Assembly (NCBI GenBank): GCA_029962745.1
Contig: CM057167.1
Location: 21,068,679-21,132,678 of the forward strand
Direction of reading: 5' to 3'
Source: Echinometra lucunter
Lineage: Eukaryota; Echinodermata; Echinoidea; Camarodonta; Echinometridae
DNA length: 64,000 nt
The notes under the pieces: generated by a model
Database searches by the model: none
What the model was told of the DNA's origin: nothing
Seen by the model: only the letters and a program-made list of their open reading frames with translations
Program-made: the position numbers and the translations under genes
Shown here: one piece after another, positions 10,916 through 22,617 of the stretch
Layout of the letters: every line of letters begins with the position of its first letter
Position numbering within the stretch: the stretch's first letter is position 1

Positions 10916-13099
10916 CTTACTTTCCTAACAAGGACATAGGAGGTTATGCCTGATTTTGCACAATTTGAATCACTTATAACATATTTCAATACATTCAAGA
11001 TTTTGGGGATACATGAAACATTAGCCTCTATTAAAAAAAATATATATTGATGCATTCTGCTGAACTGTCTCCATTAACTGACATCTTAACATATCAGAGT
11101 CAGACTGAAGATGCGTAAGTAGTCTGTTGGTCTCAGTATACGTGAGTATTTGTCTTGCTGTTTATGGCATACTGTTCTTTGCTGACCTATAGGAAACTCA
11201 AAGAGGTTGTTGAAAAAAAAGGGAAAATGTGGCCCTCATGAAGAGACATGACTAATACCACAAGGAAATCATTTGATTCTAGTCATCAGACTCCAATAGT
11301 CCCAGACGGCAGGAGAGACGAACGCCATAAAAACATTACCGGACATTAGAACAGGTTTACATCCAGTCTTAATAAGAGGATATAGGCCTTGGGGATAAAC
11401 TTAAAGGCTTGTTCACATATGTAGCATCCTTCCCCGCCCCTGAGGAAAAAAAGCATCTCACAGCAAAAGGTGTGGACCAATCAAATTCTTATAAAGTGAG
11501 TGCAAACATGTGATGTCACAAGTTTGAACAATTTTTCAATTGAGCGCGTACAATTTCTGACGAGTTAATGCACATCTCACGATCATAAGTGGAGTGGTAA
11601 AAAAAAAAATCATGGGGGCTTTCCGCGGGGGTTTGCCAATGGATATCTAAACGAGCCTTTTAATGTATTTACAGGCTCAATTCAAATGTATGTGCATCCA
11701 GTGGAGGGTGAGGGGCAGTGGAGGGGGGGGGGGTGTGCTTTAAAGTATAAATGAAATACCCAAAGAACAAAATAAGAGGTACATTTAAGTACAGAATATA
11801 TGTGCTCCCTAATTGTACCTCCTCATGCCCCCCCCCTCCCTACAACAAACAAAAAGCCATCTGAACAATAGAATCATTTTTTTTTTTTTTTTTGAAGAAT
11901 TTTTAGGGTTAAAAAAAAATCCCCAAATGTCTGCTGACCAATGACAAAAGGAAGCAAATCTGATTTTTTTTTAAATTGACTTTTTCTTGATTTGGGATAC
12001 TTTTTTGTATGCTCTACATGATGATGAAGAAATTAAGGTCACATGACCCCAATTTCTGATATAGAGACATATCAAAAGGAAGCAACTCCATGGATTTCCA
12101 CATAAAACAGTGACATATCTTCTTCATTTACTAAGAAACTCATTCTACAGAGTTGCTGCCTTTGTCATTGGACAGCAGATGTGGAATACCTTTTTTCCAC
12201 TAGTCAATTAAGTTTTAGCAATGCACCCCTATGCCATAAAATTCTGAATCCACCACAGTCTTTTATTTTGAAGAAGGAAGAGACCCCTACTCAACCCCCA
12301 TCACCATCACTTTTCTGACACATGGCAATAAAGTGGTCAAACCTGCTCCCAAATCTGTCAATGGTTAAACATCTGACTACCACAAATCATACACAGCACT
12401 TGGCCTATCACAAATGGTGTTGAGTGTGAAATTAGTCAATTGATGCAGGACATACATGTAGCCTTGATTCAATTTTACATGTTCATGCGAGAGATATACA
12501 CACAAAAAATTGCGGGTTAAACCAGAAGACATTATGAAAAGTACATGGTAAAAAAAGGTACTTGAAACCAGAAAATATTCATCTGTTGGTACATGTATGT
12601 CAGAATTATTGTTCAGAATCAAATACATAAACTCAAGACACATTCTTTCAACAGTACGGGCATGCAGGAAGTACACAGTAGTTAACAAAAGATTTGAGGT
12701 AAGGGAAGAAAAAAAATTGTACAAAATAAGTAAAAGTATGACAAAGAAGGCACCAAAACCACAGAATATTAGTATGTGGTCTTTGACAACTGATGCTGAG
12801 AGTCAAATCAGTCAACACAAGCAAATAGTACGTGCGTTTTTAATACTGCTATTCTCCAAACATCTTTTGAGTTATCTCAGATGCAGTACACTACTTCACC
12901 TCAACAGATCAAAATTTATCGACATGACAAACTCTTAATTGAATTGTCCATATACACAACATGCAAGTTAAAATCTTATTTTTAGTTGTAAGAGTCATAC
13001 CAAAAAAAAGCTGGCATCATACATGTATGTGTATGACAGAAAGAAAGTGCCTACACGCGACTATATGCAGAGAGTATCTGGCAATTTTGTTTTCTTTTT
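10916..13099. other. Duplicated intron-like DNA, no gene
   Basis: Matches 26190-28834 in copy B. It contains a G run near 11725, a T run near 11879-11893 and no clear element ends. The minus-strand ORF at 12377-12724 is also open in copy B (27669-28055), but the differences between copies change amino acids and it has no splice context that I trust. Confidence 0.5.
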
Positions 13100-13502
13100 C
13101 GTTAGACGGAGTCCATATTTTGTCATTTAGCCCAGGAACTTTTGATGCAGCACCCTATAAAACATACCAAATACATGAGCAGAAAGAGCAAAATATTCCA
13201 CACATACTGTGCCCATTTTGGTGATATTAGTATGTCGTTTGACAGTGAAAATTTTTAAAGCAAAATAAGAACCAAAATCCTTAAATTGGCAATGCAATGA
13301 AAGGTTCGAAATCACTGTTTATCCAAGTAAATAGCAACTTTTTAGCTTCTCAACAAACTTTCCATCAATTTATATTCATTACCTAGATTCATGACTTCTA
13401 GTAAAAAAAAAAAAAGTAATAAAATTAAAATACCAGTGTTGCCAATTTGTAAAAGAAAAAGTGATCAAATTAGGCTTTACATAGTTTCCTGTCAAGAATG
13501 GG
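13100..13502 (+). mobile_element. TTAA-1 MITE, old diverged copy
   Basis: Shares CATACCAAATACATGAGCAG, AAATTGGCAATG and the GATCAAATTAGGCTTTA words with the family at 5504. Its ends have decayed (left near TTCGTTAGAC, right TCAAGAATGGGTCAA) and the TTAA is lost. Copy B has the same element split by a hAT-like insertion. Confidence 0.75.
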
Positions 13503-14043
13503 TCAAACACGACATCAGAAAAGAGGAAAACCATGCAGCAAATTAAAATAACTAATAAAGATATATTGCATCAGTGGACAATTTAGCTGTTAAAAGGTCA
13601 GAAGGAGCTCAGGAAACAGCAAAATATTCTGCCAATTACCTCTATGTGTTGAAAATTTGAAATCTCACATTTACAAGAGCAAATCTAAAATGAACACCAA
13701 TGAAAAAACAGAAGTTATTTTTAAACTGAAAAAAGAAGTTATTTTTAAACTGAAAAAAATGAATAACAACACCTTTACAGAGATGAAGAAATGTCAATGA
13801 AACATCATTTGTCATCACCGTATCTTCATATTTCAGCTATATTTTTGTAATGCCCAAGGTTAAAAGTATCAGCAGTGTGTCTGGGGAACAACTATTTTAG
13901 GACGAAACCTCTTCTACTTCGACAGTGTAACTTCTTAGCTATCATTCGGTTTCCTCTGAAATTAAAGGGTAGATCCGGCATTGAAGGAGGAGTCTTTGTA
14001 TTTTCAAGTAGATTCTGGAAAAATTTAGTACAGCCGTTTTGCT

Positions 14044-14385
14044 TTAAAGATACAGGGTTAGTGCCATGGTTACATTGGGGTTAAATTTCATGTTCACAAT
14101 TAAGTATAACTATAGTACTTGGACAATTTGGTACAGGCTTTATTTTGTTAAAGATACAGGGTTAGTGCCATGGTTACATTGGGGTTTAATTTCATGTTCA
14201 CAATTAAGTATAACTATAGTACTTGGACAATTTGGTACATGCTTTATTTTGTTAAAGATACAGGGTTAGTATTAGGATTAGAACTGCGTTTAACATTATG
14301 TTCACAATTAGATCTAGCTTATAATGCTTTGTCAATTTTGTACAGGTTATATTTTCTTAAAGATACAGGGTGAGTGTAAGTGTTA
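14044..14385. repeat. 104-bp tandem repeat, three units plus partial
   Basis: Units begin TTAAAGATACAGGGTTAG at 14044, 14148 and 14252, with a partial at 14357. The period is 104-105 bp. The first two are almost identical and the third is diverged. Copy B has one unit fewer. Confidence 0.9.
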
Positions 14386-15015
14386 CAATTTGTCCCTGTT
14401 TTCACGAAGTGACGAATGAGCGCGCAACTTTAAAAAAGGTAGTTTTGAGTAAATCACTTTCAAAGTGTCAAACCTCAATCTCAACCTCTTTAATGTATGA
14501 AGAGTGAATAAATTTTATATCCTCAAATAGGGCATATTCCAGACAATGTTTATCATTAATCATTTGCATATTCCTTCTATATTTTAGAAGAAAAGGAGGT
14601 GTAAACATTGCTGTCATTTCGTGAAAACACAAAATTCAAGGTCCCACTGTAATTTTGTTTTCATGTAGTGACGGATGTCATCCGCATGCGTGTTAAACAA
14701 ATGGGACTTGATGAGCGTGCATTTGACCTAATTAAATCGAAGGCGCGCTCTTTTATATTTTTCACGAAGTGACGGAACTCAGCCGCACACGTAAAACATA
14801 TGGGACGGCTGAAAGCCATCACTTCGTGAAAACAGAAAATCCTTTTACTAGGTATTTTCTTGTTGACGTCAATGCCATAGTTACGTAACTTTACGGTCTG
14901 AAACTCTGTGAGTTTAGATGTTAGTGAAAGATGTCCAAAAATGCAAAAAACTAAAAACTGAAAAATTTGTGATTTTTCCTCGTATCCGTAACTTCGTAAA
15001 AACAGGGACGAATTG
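14386..15015. mobile_element. MITE with GTCCCTGTTTTCACG ends
   Basis: The left end is CAATTTGTCCCTGTTTTCAC. The reverse complement of the right end is CAATTCGTCCCTGTTTTTAC. The motif TTTTCACGAAGTGACG or its complement occurs several times inside (near 14400, 14620, 14650, 14760, 14820 and 14990), giving a set of nested inverted repeats. The 134-residue ORF on the minus strand (14661-15065) is a by-product. Present in both copies (30746-31375). Confidence 0.8.
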
Positions 15016-15687
15016 GGTTGAAGTTTATGTTCAGAGTTAGGTCTGTGTATAGTACTTGGTCTCATATTAAAATTTTTAGAAATTCAGTACAACTTGGAGC
15101 AAATTTTACTGGAACATAATGGTGGCTAAATTTCAAAACATAAAAAAGAACTTGGAATAAGCATCTAAAACTTTTCCTTATTCAATTAACTGACTTTTCC
15201 ATTGCTTTCTGTACATAACATTTTTCATTTTCTTAGAAACTTTTGCTATTAAGCATTATATATCCAGTGTTATTGAAATACAATTTACCATTCAGTCATA
15301 ATTATTACTTTGAGTACTTTCATTCTCAATGTTGGAATACACCTTTAATTTTTCTCTGCCCCTGTAGCCGGTTCCAAGCTTGCTCTAAATCCCACTAGTA
15401 ACTGAGTCTCAAGTCCTACTTTTAATTAAACAAGCTGGGAGCATTTCCAACCAAGAAATCCTTCAAGCCTTCTTTCTTAAAAGCCAAAGTCCTTCCTCTT
15501 CCTGCAGTCACTCAGCAAGTTCTTGAGACGATTTCTTGAGACGATTGTTTGCTCGTTTTGCAAAATGCAAATTTGAACTTGGTCAGCCGACCAGCTGATG
15601 AAAATCGAACATGAACATCAATGAGAATGAGTGAGAAGGAAATGGGGCCGAGGATATCCAGTAATCTAATATTTCCCAGCTCTCTTG

Positions 15688-15751
15688 CTTTCTCTCTCCC
15701 TCTATCTCTCCCTCTCTCCCTCTCTTTCTCTCTCTCTCTCTCTCTATCTCC
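15688..15751. repeat. CT microsatellite
   Basis: TCTC/CCCTCTCT run. It ends immediately before the CCATTCT target of the foldback at 15759. Confidence 0.85.
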
Positions 15752-15758
15752 CCATTCT

Positions 15759-16048
15759 ATGGTGGCCCTGAAGTGCGCTCGACAACAGGTCATGTGCGAC
15801 GTGAATTTCGCATCCCAGGTCCTGAACTTTGCATCCCAAGTCGTGAAATTCACGACCCGCGGTGCGAAATTCAGGACCCGTGGCGCGAAATTTGCATCCC
15901 AGTCCTGAATTTCGCACCGCGGTCGTGGGATGCAAAGTTTGCACCACGGATCATGAATTTCATGACCTCGGATGCAAAGTTCAGGACCTGGGATGCGAAA
16001 TTCACGTCGCACATGACCTGTTATCGAGCGTACTTCAGGGCCACCATA
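15759..16048. mobile_element. Foldback element, present only in copy A
   Basis: Almost the whole 290 bp is a palindrome. ATGGTGGCCCTGAAGTGCGC pairs with the right end ACTTCAGGGCCACCAT, and pairing continues through GCGACGTGAATTTCGCATCC-type words. CCATTCT flanks both sides (15752-15758 and 16049-16055). Copy B carries a single CCATTCT at 32125-32131 with no insertion, giving a clean empty site and target duplication. There is no coding capacity; the ORFs across it reflect the repeated GATGCGAAATTC words. Confidence 0.92.
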
Positions 16049-16193
16049 CCATTCTCTTTATCTCTCTCTGACATGAGCATACTAGTCATACCTTTACAGA
16101 CTCTGTGTACGGGGAAGAATTAAAGTTTTGACTGGAAAAACAAGGAGAAACATAAATGTCTCATTAGCTTAGGTGCATTTTGAGGAAAGTTTT

Positions 16194-16774
16194 TAAAGGA
16201 GAATGCAACCCCAGCATTTAGTGTGCTCTTAGTGAATAAAGATTCACCAAGAAGAGTAAACAGTGAAAGTTTGAGCAAAATCGGACAATCTGTTCAAGAG
16301 TTATGAATTTTGAAAGTTTAAGTAAATCCTTATTGTGGGATCCTTGAATTGGCAACTTTGCCAGCACATGTGATGTCATCGTGGACAACTCTCACTTCAT
16401 TTTGTACATAATTAAAAAAAAAAAAAAGATTTATATGAAATTTCAAGTCAGGAATCAACATAATCTTTCCCAAAATGCTTGCAGAATGTCATACTCAAAC
16501 AATAAATGAAGAGAATTTTCATTTTTTCTTGAAAATAAAGAAAATGTTAAATTTTGTGTACACAATGAATGGAGACCTGTCCACAATGACATCACAGATG
16601 CTGGCAAAGTTGCCAATTCAAGGATCTCCATAATAAGGATTTACTTAAACTTTCAAAGTTCATAACTCTTGAACAGATTGTCCGATTTTGCTCAAACTTT
16701 CACTGTTTACTCTTCTTGGTCATCTTTATTCACTATTAAAGAGCACACTGATGCTTGGGTTGCATTCTCCTTTA
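16194..16774. mobile_element. Foldback MITE with about 200-bp arms
   Basis: The left arm starts TAAAGGAGAATGCAACCC and the right arm ends GGGTTGCATTCTCCTTTA. The arms match for roughly 200 bp each, including TTGGCAACTTTGCCAGCA / TGCTGGCAAAGTTGCCAA. The spacer is AT-rich. Present in both copies. Confidence 0.9.
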
Positions 16775-17066
16775 TGTCCCTTTCTCTTGAAACATGTTAC
16801 ACAAGTATAAAGCTTATGCCTCCTTAAAGAACACAACTCCTTTAAGCTAAAAAGTCACACATCACATGAAACTGTTTAGTATGAATGCAATATTCTTTGA
16901 TTATTCTATAAAATAATACTGACAGAAACAGCCATAGTTCAGCAAGGCCAGGGCTGAATGTTTCTAGAGTTCTTCCTACTCAAGTAGCAAGAGCCAAGTA
17001 GTTCCTGTGAATATTTGCCTCCTACACAATTTGTAAGTGTTAAAGTGTAATAATAGGTACAGTTAT

Positions 17067-17126
17067 ATTGGTCATAATAGGAACCACCCTGGTATATAAT
17101 ACAGTGTGGTTCCTATTATGACCAAT
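17067..17126. repeat. Perfect 21-bp-arm hairpin
   Basis: The arm starting ATTGGTCATAATAGGAACCA and its exact complement are separated by 18 bases. Copy B (33146-33205) has one mismatch in the left arm. It could be a tiny MITE, a cruciform-prone site or a precursor-like RNA hairpin. No evidence separates these. Confidence 0.85.
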
Positions 17127-17547
17127 CTATCTGAAGTGCATGAACATGTATTTTATACTCCAGAGGGCTATTCTTCAAAAACCTCCCTACTCAATTCACA
17201 TGTGCATACGAAGAGTAAAGTAAAAATAGCCATGTGGTTTATCTCTATCTGATCGTGACCAGTACATGAAGTGCATGTATTTATACTCAAGAGAGCCATT
17301 CTTAAAAACTTTCCATCCCTATTTCCGCTCTTCACTTTGAATCTGAGCTTACAATCTTTATTTAACTCCAACCACTGTTCCCTCGATCTGAATTTCTGAC
17401 CTTTTGAAAGACCGTAGTCTTACATGTGCACTTTGTGCCTTATCAGCTTAATCTTGTATAATACAACATGGTGTAAATGTTCCTGCCTTTTCTTCTACTG
17501 AAAAATACTCAAACTGCAGATCAGTTTCATTTCTCTTTTCTTTAACT

Positions 17548-17552
<5 letters not shown>

Positions 17553-17579
<27 letters not shown>

Positions 17580-17672
17580 CTTCTTTCTTCCCCTTTTAAC
17601 TCTTTCAGTCTCTATTTCTTTCTTTCTTTCTTCTCTCTCATTCTTGCTCTCTCTTTCTTATCCTATCCTTAT
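17553..17672. repeat. CT-rich microsatellite
   Basis: (CT)n followed by (TTTC)n. It is shorter in copy B (33630-33730). Confidence 0.85.
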
Positions 17673-17884
17673 TCAGTAACTCTTTCTTGACCTATGTCTT
17701 CACCCTAGAACTTAAAAGAAAAGTGTAGTGCTGATTTTTAAACAAACATAATCACATTATACATTACATAGGGTAAATTGTGGAGGCACAAAACAACATC
17801 TTTACATGTGTTCACTTTTGGGGATGTCCATTATAGAGATATAGAAAACAAGAAACAAAATTCATAAATATTAGCATTTCAAAG

Positions 17885-18052
17885 CTTGGGGGGGAAAAAA
17901 TCAAAGTTTATATACAAAAACAACATCACTGAAATAGACTTGACTTACCATGTGGATTAGTAAGTACATGTATATGGTTACCATTTCAAAACTTGGGGGA
18001 AAAAATCAAAGTTAATATACAAAAAAAAAAAAAAAAAATGAAAGAGACTTAC
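17885..18052 (-). repeat. Intronic duplication carrying a second copy of the splice donor
   Basis: On the minus strand the exon donor CCACATG/GTAAGTC (last exon base 18053) is repeated 104 bases downstream as CCACATG/GTAAGTC (last base 17949). It lies within a duplicated unit that also contains AAATCAAAGTT and GGGGGAAAAAA. Reading through the first donor meets a stop before the second one, so use of the distal donor would truncate the protein. Both copies of the block keep this arrangement. Confidence 0.7.
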
Positions 18053-18456
18053 CATGTGGATTGGTGAGTATCCTAACCCTACGACTACTGCTACTTTCCT
18101 TCACTCCATTCGTCAAACTACTGCTGCTGCCTCCTTTTACTCCATTGGTCATTCTCAGCTCCTTTACGCCGTTCACCATACTGCCCTCGCTGACGAGCGA
18201 CGACACACTCGATGTGCAAACGCTCCTGGTCGATGTCGAGATCATCGTCGGTTGTTCCTCGTTCTCCTCATCTTCCTCCAAGATGAAGTCTTCTTGCGAG
18301 AGGGCGTGGCGTCTGCGGATATAGAGGGTGCCCTCTACCAACGCCATCTGGACGCGACGTCGTTCCGATGACGTGAGATGAGGGGCGGACTGGGTGCGGC
18401 GTACTTGGCGACTTGTCATGGTTACGATCGGAGCAGTTTGTATGCTACCCCTGTTC
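18053..18456 (-). CDS. Internal exon of an unidentified gene (copy A)
   Basis: On the minus strand, 404 bp lies between a CTTCACCTAG acceptor and a GTAAGT donor and is open throughout. It enters with one base, has 134 codons and leaves with one base. It encodes NRGSIQTAPIVTM, then a basic block with RRTQSAPHL, SSERRRVQMALVEG and IRRRHALSQEDF. An acidic EEDEENEEQ patch follows, then a Ser/Thr-rich tail with three NGVK repeats and two serine runs. The ATG in GTAACCATGA (MTSRQ) is a fair initiator, so translation could begin here if upstream exons are non-coding. The copy in block B has four synonymous and three replacement differences, all three replacements in the Ser/Gly-rich tail, which suggests constraint on the basic block. 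No domain I recognise; the composition looks like an intrinsically disordered regulatory region with basophilic phosphosite-like RRTQS. Confidence 0.8.
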
Positions 18457-18510
18457 CTAGGTGAAGATGCAAAAAGAGGAAAAATAGAAAGAGGGGTGTA
18501 TAATGATGAA

Positions 18511-18861
18511 GGTGCTTTCACACATGATGCGACAGTGTGGTACCACACTGTGGCGCCACACTGTTTCGTCTTCACACATGGTGGGACTTTGTGTCACCAC
18601 ATATGCTAATGAGCGCTCATTAACGCGTCAACTCTCAATAAGAGGGCATATTGTCAAAACTTGCGCAAGCAATCTCATGGCAACAATTTTTGCGCTAACT
18701 TTTTAGAAATTTGATTGGTGTGCATTTTTTGTGTATCTAGACAGCAAAAAAAGTGTGTCCTGCCTCGGCAACATTTTTTTGTCGCCCTATACCCCATAGG
18801 CTTGTACACAAAAAAGTGTGGCGCCACAGTACCACACTGTCGCAACATGTGTGAAAGCACC
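18511..18861. mobile_element. GCTTTC-end MITE, copy A only, 54 bp upstream of the exon
   Basis: The left end is GGTGCTTTCACACATG. The reverse complement of the right end is GGTGCTTTCACACATG, and both continue into GACAGTGTGGTAC and GTGGCGCCACACT words. A 4-bp TGAA flanks both sides (18507-18510 and 18862-18865). Copy B lacks it and carries a different element at the same place (34567-35215). It lies in the intron just before the acceptor of the 404-bp exon. Confidence 0.88.
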
Positions 18862-19974
18862 TGAAAGGTACATGTTTACAATTTTTAGAAAGCCTCTTTT
18901 TAAAATAGGTCACAATTGTAACAAACATGATTAGTACTGTATGTATCAAAGAAACTGAAGAAGGACAAGAAAATGAGTACTGATACTGTTATAAATAGAA
19001 AAAAATTAATTCCCTCTTGATTCTTTAATCTTTATTGATATATGCTCATAATATCAAATAATATAATTCCTCATGAAAATACTAGATGGCTATGGTGAAG
19101 CATATGACTTCATAATAAACAGAATATTTTTTATCATGTGAACATTGATTTTTCTCCCACTAAATATTGACGGCTTTTCTACAAAAAAAAAAAAAAACTT
19201 TCAGGGGTACCTTTCTTACATTCTCAGCTTGTCATGGAATAATCTATTTATAGTAGTTTTACTGCTATGTCAGAATGTGTAATACAGTGAAAGTGAGCTG
19301 GATCAGTTAGTCATGGACAGACATTTCACAAATTTTGAAAGTTTAAAGGCCTTTAGAAAATAACTGGAGAGAGCTATTTCATGTTTCATTGTGAAGGGTA
19401 TCAATGAAGGAATTAAAATTTAATAAACTTTGGTTACCATGGTCACCTACAAATATTATAATCCATGAAATTTTTTGTCATAGACAGGCAAAATGGCTAC
19501 TTTCAACTGATCAGGCTGAAGTTCTATACAAAGACCACTTGAGTAAGATAGGAAAAGTGGCCTCTATAAGCAAGGGATCTTTGTGAACAGCCTAGGACTT
19601 GAATAAGAAGACATTTTGAGGGTTTAAAAAACAAATCAAGTCTTTATACAGAGAAGTTGGTTGGTTGGTTGGTTGGTTTTGGGGTTTAGAGGCACTTATC
19701 ATTACTATATGAGAATATTTGCGCCTTTCGGAATAGTTGTCTTTCTGAATAGTTGGTTGCTAAGACAAGTTCATAACAGGGCCTACACTGTCTAAGAAAT
19801 GACACCTAGCTGATAGATTATTTTCCTTCCAGCAAACGTCCACAAGTGGACAAACTAAATATATAATCTCCAAAAGGTCAAGCAACGGATGGCCGAAGTG
19901 GTGTTATGTAGGTAACAGTACCGCGCTGCGGATGCATCAAGCCCTCTGAAGGCGTAATGCAATGAGTCACGTAC

Positions 19975-20007
19975 CTTCAGCCTAGTCCCGGAGGATTCCA
20001 GTCCCAT
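19975..20007 (-). other. Possible small exon: ATG plus strong donor
   Basis: On the minus strand ATGGGACTGGAATCCTCC and the following bases encode MGLESSGTRLK and end in AAG/GTACGT, a strong donor. The surrounding ORF (19855-20046) continues past the donor. Codons are G/C-ending compared with the AT-rich flanks, and the stretch is identical in copy B. Its phase (0) does not match the 404-bp exon for continuous coding, so it would have to be a 5' untranslated or alternative exon, or it is not an exon. Confidence 0.2.
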
Positions 20008-20927
20008 TAACTCAAATAGGTGTAAGTAGCACCGTGGTCTAGTCATAGACCCTATGGTTTACCATATGGAGGAACTAATAATAATCCCAGACTTAGGTCA
20101 GTCAGATTAAGATGTGAGCTAGTCCTTGGTCAGAAGTTGGCGAGATTTTATCAAGGGATGTTCCGCTGACAGACACCACTAATAAAGGTGCTGTATATAT
20201 GTATGCATCTAGTTATAGCTACAGATTTTCCCTTGCTGGAATTCCCTTGCTAAAAAACTGACATTTAATACATCTACCATGAAAACAATACTGCTCGGTC
20301 TATTAAAAATTCTGGTGGTATTTTCATCATACTTGATTTTCAAGATGAGTTTCCAAAAGTGGAAAAAATGAAGAGTTAATTTGTCATTATATTTGTGCAT
20401 GTTTTTTTCTAGTCGTACATATAAATCTATTTAAAGGCACATCACTAGGGAAACAGAGTAGCACAAAAAGACACATTCCAAATGCAAACAACAAATGTAA
20501 CAATGTATGTTGTGTTCCAGAACCATCTTTTTGTGCTATTACATTTTTTCGCTAAGTTACCATAATTTAGAATCAAATCATTTATCTCTATATATTATAT
20601 GGTAATACAAAAGGGCTTTTGACTTTGATCAGCTTCATTTCAATTATTCTGATACAGCCTACAAAATCTTTTTTTTTTCTTTTCTTCATAATACTTTGGT
20701 ATTTCGGCATAAACATAAAGAACCTTAAAAGGAAAAGATATATGAATACTATTAAATTTGTTTGCTATAGTTATAAGTGATACATTATCATCCATAGCTT
20801 TTTGTTTCTGTAAGAAAAAGGAAACGGGAAAGCTGTATGACAACTTTCATTACATATTAACTGTACAGTGGACAACAATGCACATTTCTCTTTGATTCTC
20901 TTCATGCAAGTTGGCTAAACGAGTGCG

Positions 20928-21432
20928 GCTCGTTATTCCGCAGGTTTGTTATTCCGAACATACAAATTTCGTATACCTGGAGGTTGGTTTATCCAAAAAT
21001 GAAATAGCGTTCGTTTATCCGAACATTTGCTGCATTAATCTGAAGGTTCGTTATTCTGAGGTTCATAATTCCAACGGTTCGTTATTCTGAAGGTTCATTA
21101 TTCCGAAAATGTAAGAGGCTTTATCAATCCGAAATTGAAATAAGGTTCATTCGTCTGAAAATAAAATAGGGTTTGTTAATCCGCAAGAGAAATAGGGATC
21201 GTTAATGACCCTTAATTCATTTTTGGACTAACATACCCCTTTTCATTTTCTGAATAACAAACCCAATTTGATTTTCGGATTAACAAACCCTATTTCATTT
21301 TTTGAGAATCGAACCTTCGGAAAAATGGACCGTAAGAATAACGGACCTTCGGAATAACAGACACTAGGAATAATGAACCTTCAGAAAAGACCCTTCGGAG
21401 TATTCGAACCTTCGGAATAATGAGCTGTAACC
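20928..21432. mobile_element. Foldback built of TTCGTTATTCCGAA-like words
   Basis: The left end is CGGCTCGTTATTCCG. The right end ends in CGGAATAATGAGCTG, its imperfect complement. In between, GGTTCGTTATTC / GAATAACGAACC words alternate in both orientations, and the left half pairs loosely with the right half. Copy B has only about 195 bp of it (37233-37428), with the middle missing, so B is an internal-deletion form or A is an expanded one. Confidence 0.75.
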
Positions 21433-22617
21433 GGCTAAACAGTACACCATGTAAATAATCTATGGATGATACAGAATTCAATGCTCTTACCAATATCACT
21501 TTTTTCTTCAATGGAAAATCAACGGGTGACTTATCTGCACATACAAGTATAATACGTAAAGGTGCAACTGACAGGGTATGTAACAGAGATGGTCGGTAAA
21601 TGAGTAACATGACAGAATAAAACATCCCCTTTTTCTTGCGGTGTTTAGTGGGATTAGGTTTGAGACAGGTGGACAAGGATTTTGGCTGGGACAGGGTGTT
21701 AACCCATTAAACCCCTAGAGATTTGGCTCCATGTCAACTATACCTCATGCATGGTTGAAGTTCAAGGAAAGAGGAGAGGCCTATAGAGAATCTGACCTTG
21801 TGAAAATGTCATGTGGCAAAAATGTCATAACAGTTGTAGCTTCAGATCAAAATCATGACATAAAGTCAATACAAAGTCCAAATAAATAAATGCATTTAAT
21901 ATTATGACAAAACCTGTAGTTTTACCTACACAAATGCCTTTAGCCTATTGCAGGAGTACATTTGAAATGTCAATCACAATTTTAAGGGGCCAGTGAGTGA
22001 CACGATTATCAAAATAGTAGATTTAAGACGTTCAACATGTTGGATGTAAACTTTGTTTATCCAACAGTATGAAGAATAAGATATACATGGTAACATTTTG
22101 AAAACACTTTCATTGCCCACGCTCTTAAATCAGTATGTTTTGGAGTGTAATAATTATTGTCCACTTCATTGTGTCTGAAATATTGTTTGTTGCCGTTTGA
22201 ACTTTTCTTTTTAAAATCCACTTTCAGTTTCATTGAGTTGTTGGTATCATTTAAAAGAAAAATGACTGTTAAAAAAGACCAGTCCTTTTGACATTCATAG
22301 TTTAGTTGATAAAATTCTTATTCAGAAGTCCTTTCTTTAATTCATTAAATCAAATACCGGTATCTCCATATTTTGTAGAGAAGCCAACATTTTAGTACCC
22401 TGGATAAAATTCTCTGCCTGAAAACCAAAACACACAGGTGACAGTTTATGAGTAAAACGAGGTACTGCACTCCAAGTGCAATGCAAGTGACTCAAGCACT
22501 CCCAAACATGCATCCTTTCCAATTCACTCAAATCTCAGTTCAATTTCCACTAATTAGTACAGCTCGGTAGTAGGTAATCCTTATTTAATCAGATAGGAAT
22601 TCAATCATTAGAATACC

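Noticed and set aside
12377..12724. Minus-strand ORF open in both blocks (12377-12724, 27669-28055)
   Set aside because: Differences between copies change amino acids or shift the frame near the end, and there is no good donor and acceptor pair.
14661..15065. 134-residue minus-strand ORF, also in copy B (31021-31497)
   Set aside because: It lies inside a MITE with internal inverted repeats; no domain, and its length differs between copies.
15512..16123. ORFs of 95-166 residues with repeating peptide words
   Set aside because: They translate the palindromic words of the copy A foldback and the CT tract; absent from copy B.
20640..20843. Strong acceptor-like TTTCCTTTTTCTTACAG followed by an open minus-strand frame
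   Set aside because: The copy B counterpart has mostly replacement changes, the donor AAG/GTTCTT is weak, and the codons are AT-rich.
22337..22531. Minus-strand ORF nearly identical in both blocks with a good acceptor inside
   Set aside because: No matching donor before its stop and no homology; similarity between blocks is expected of all DNA here.
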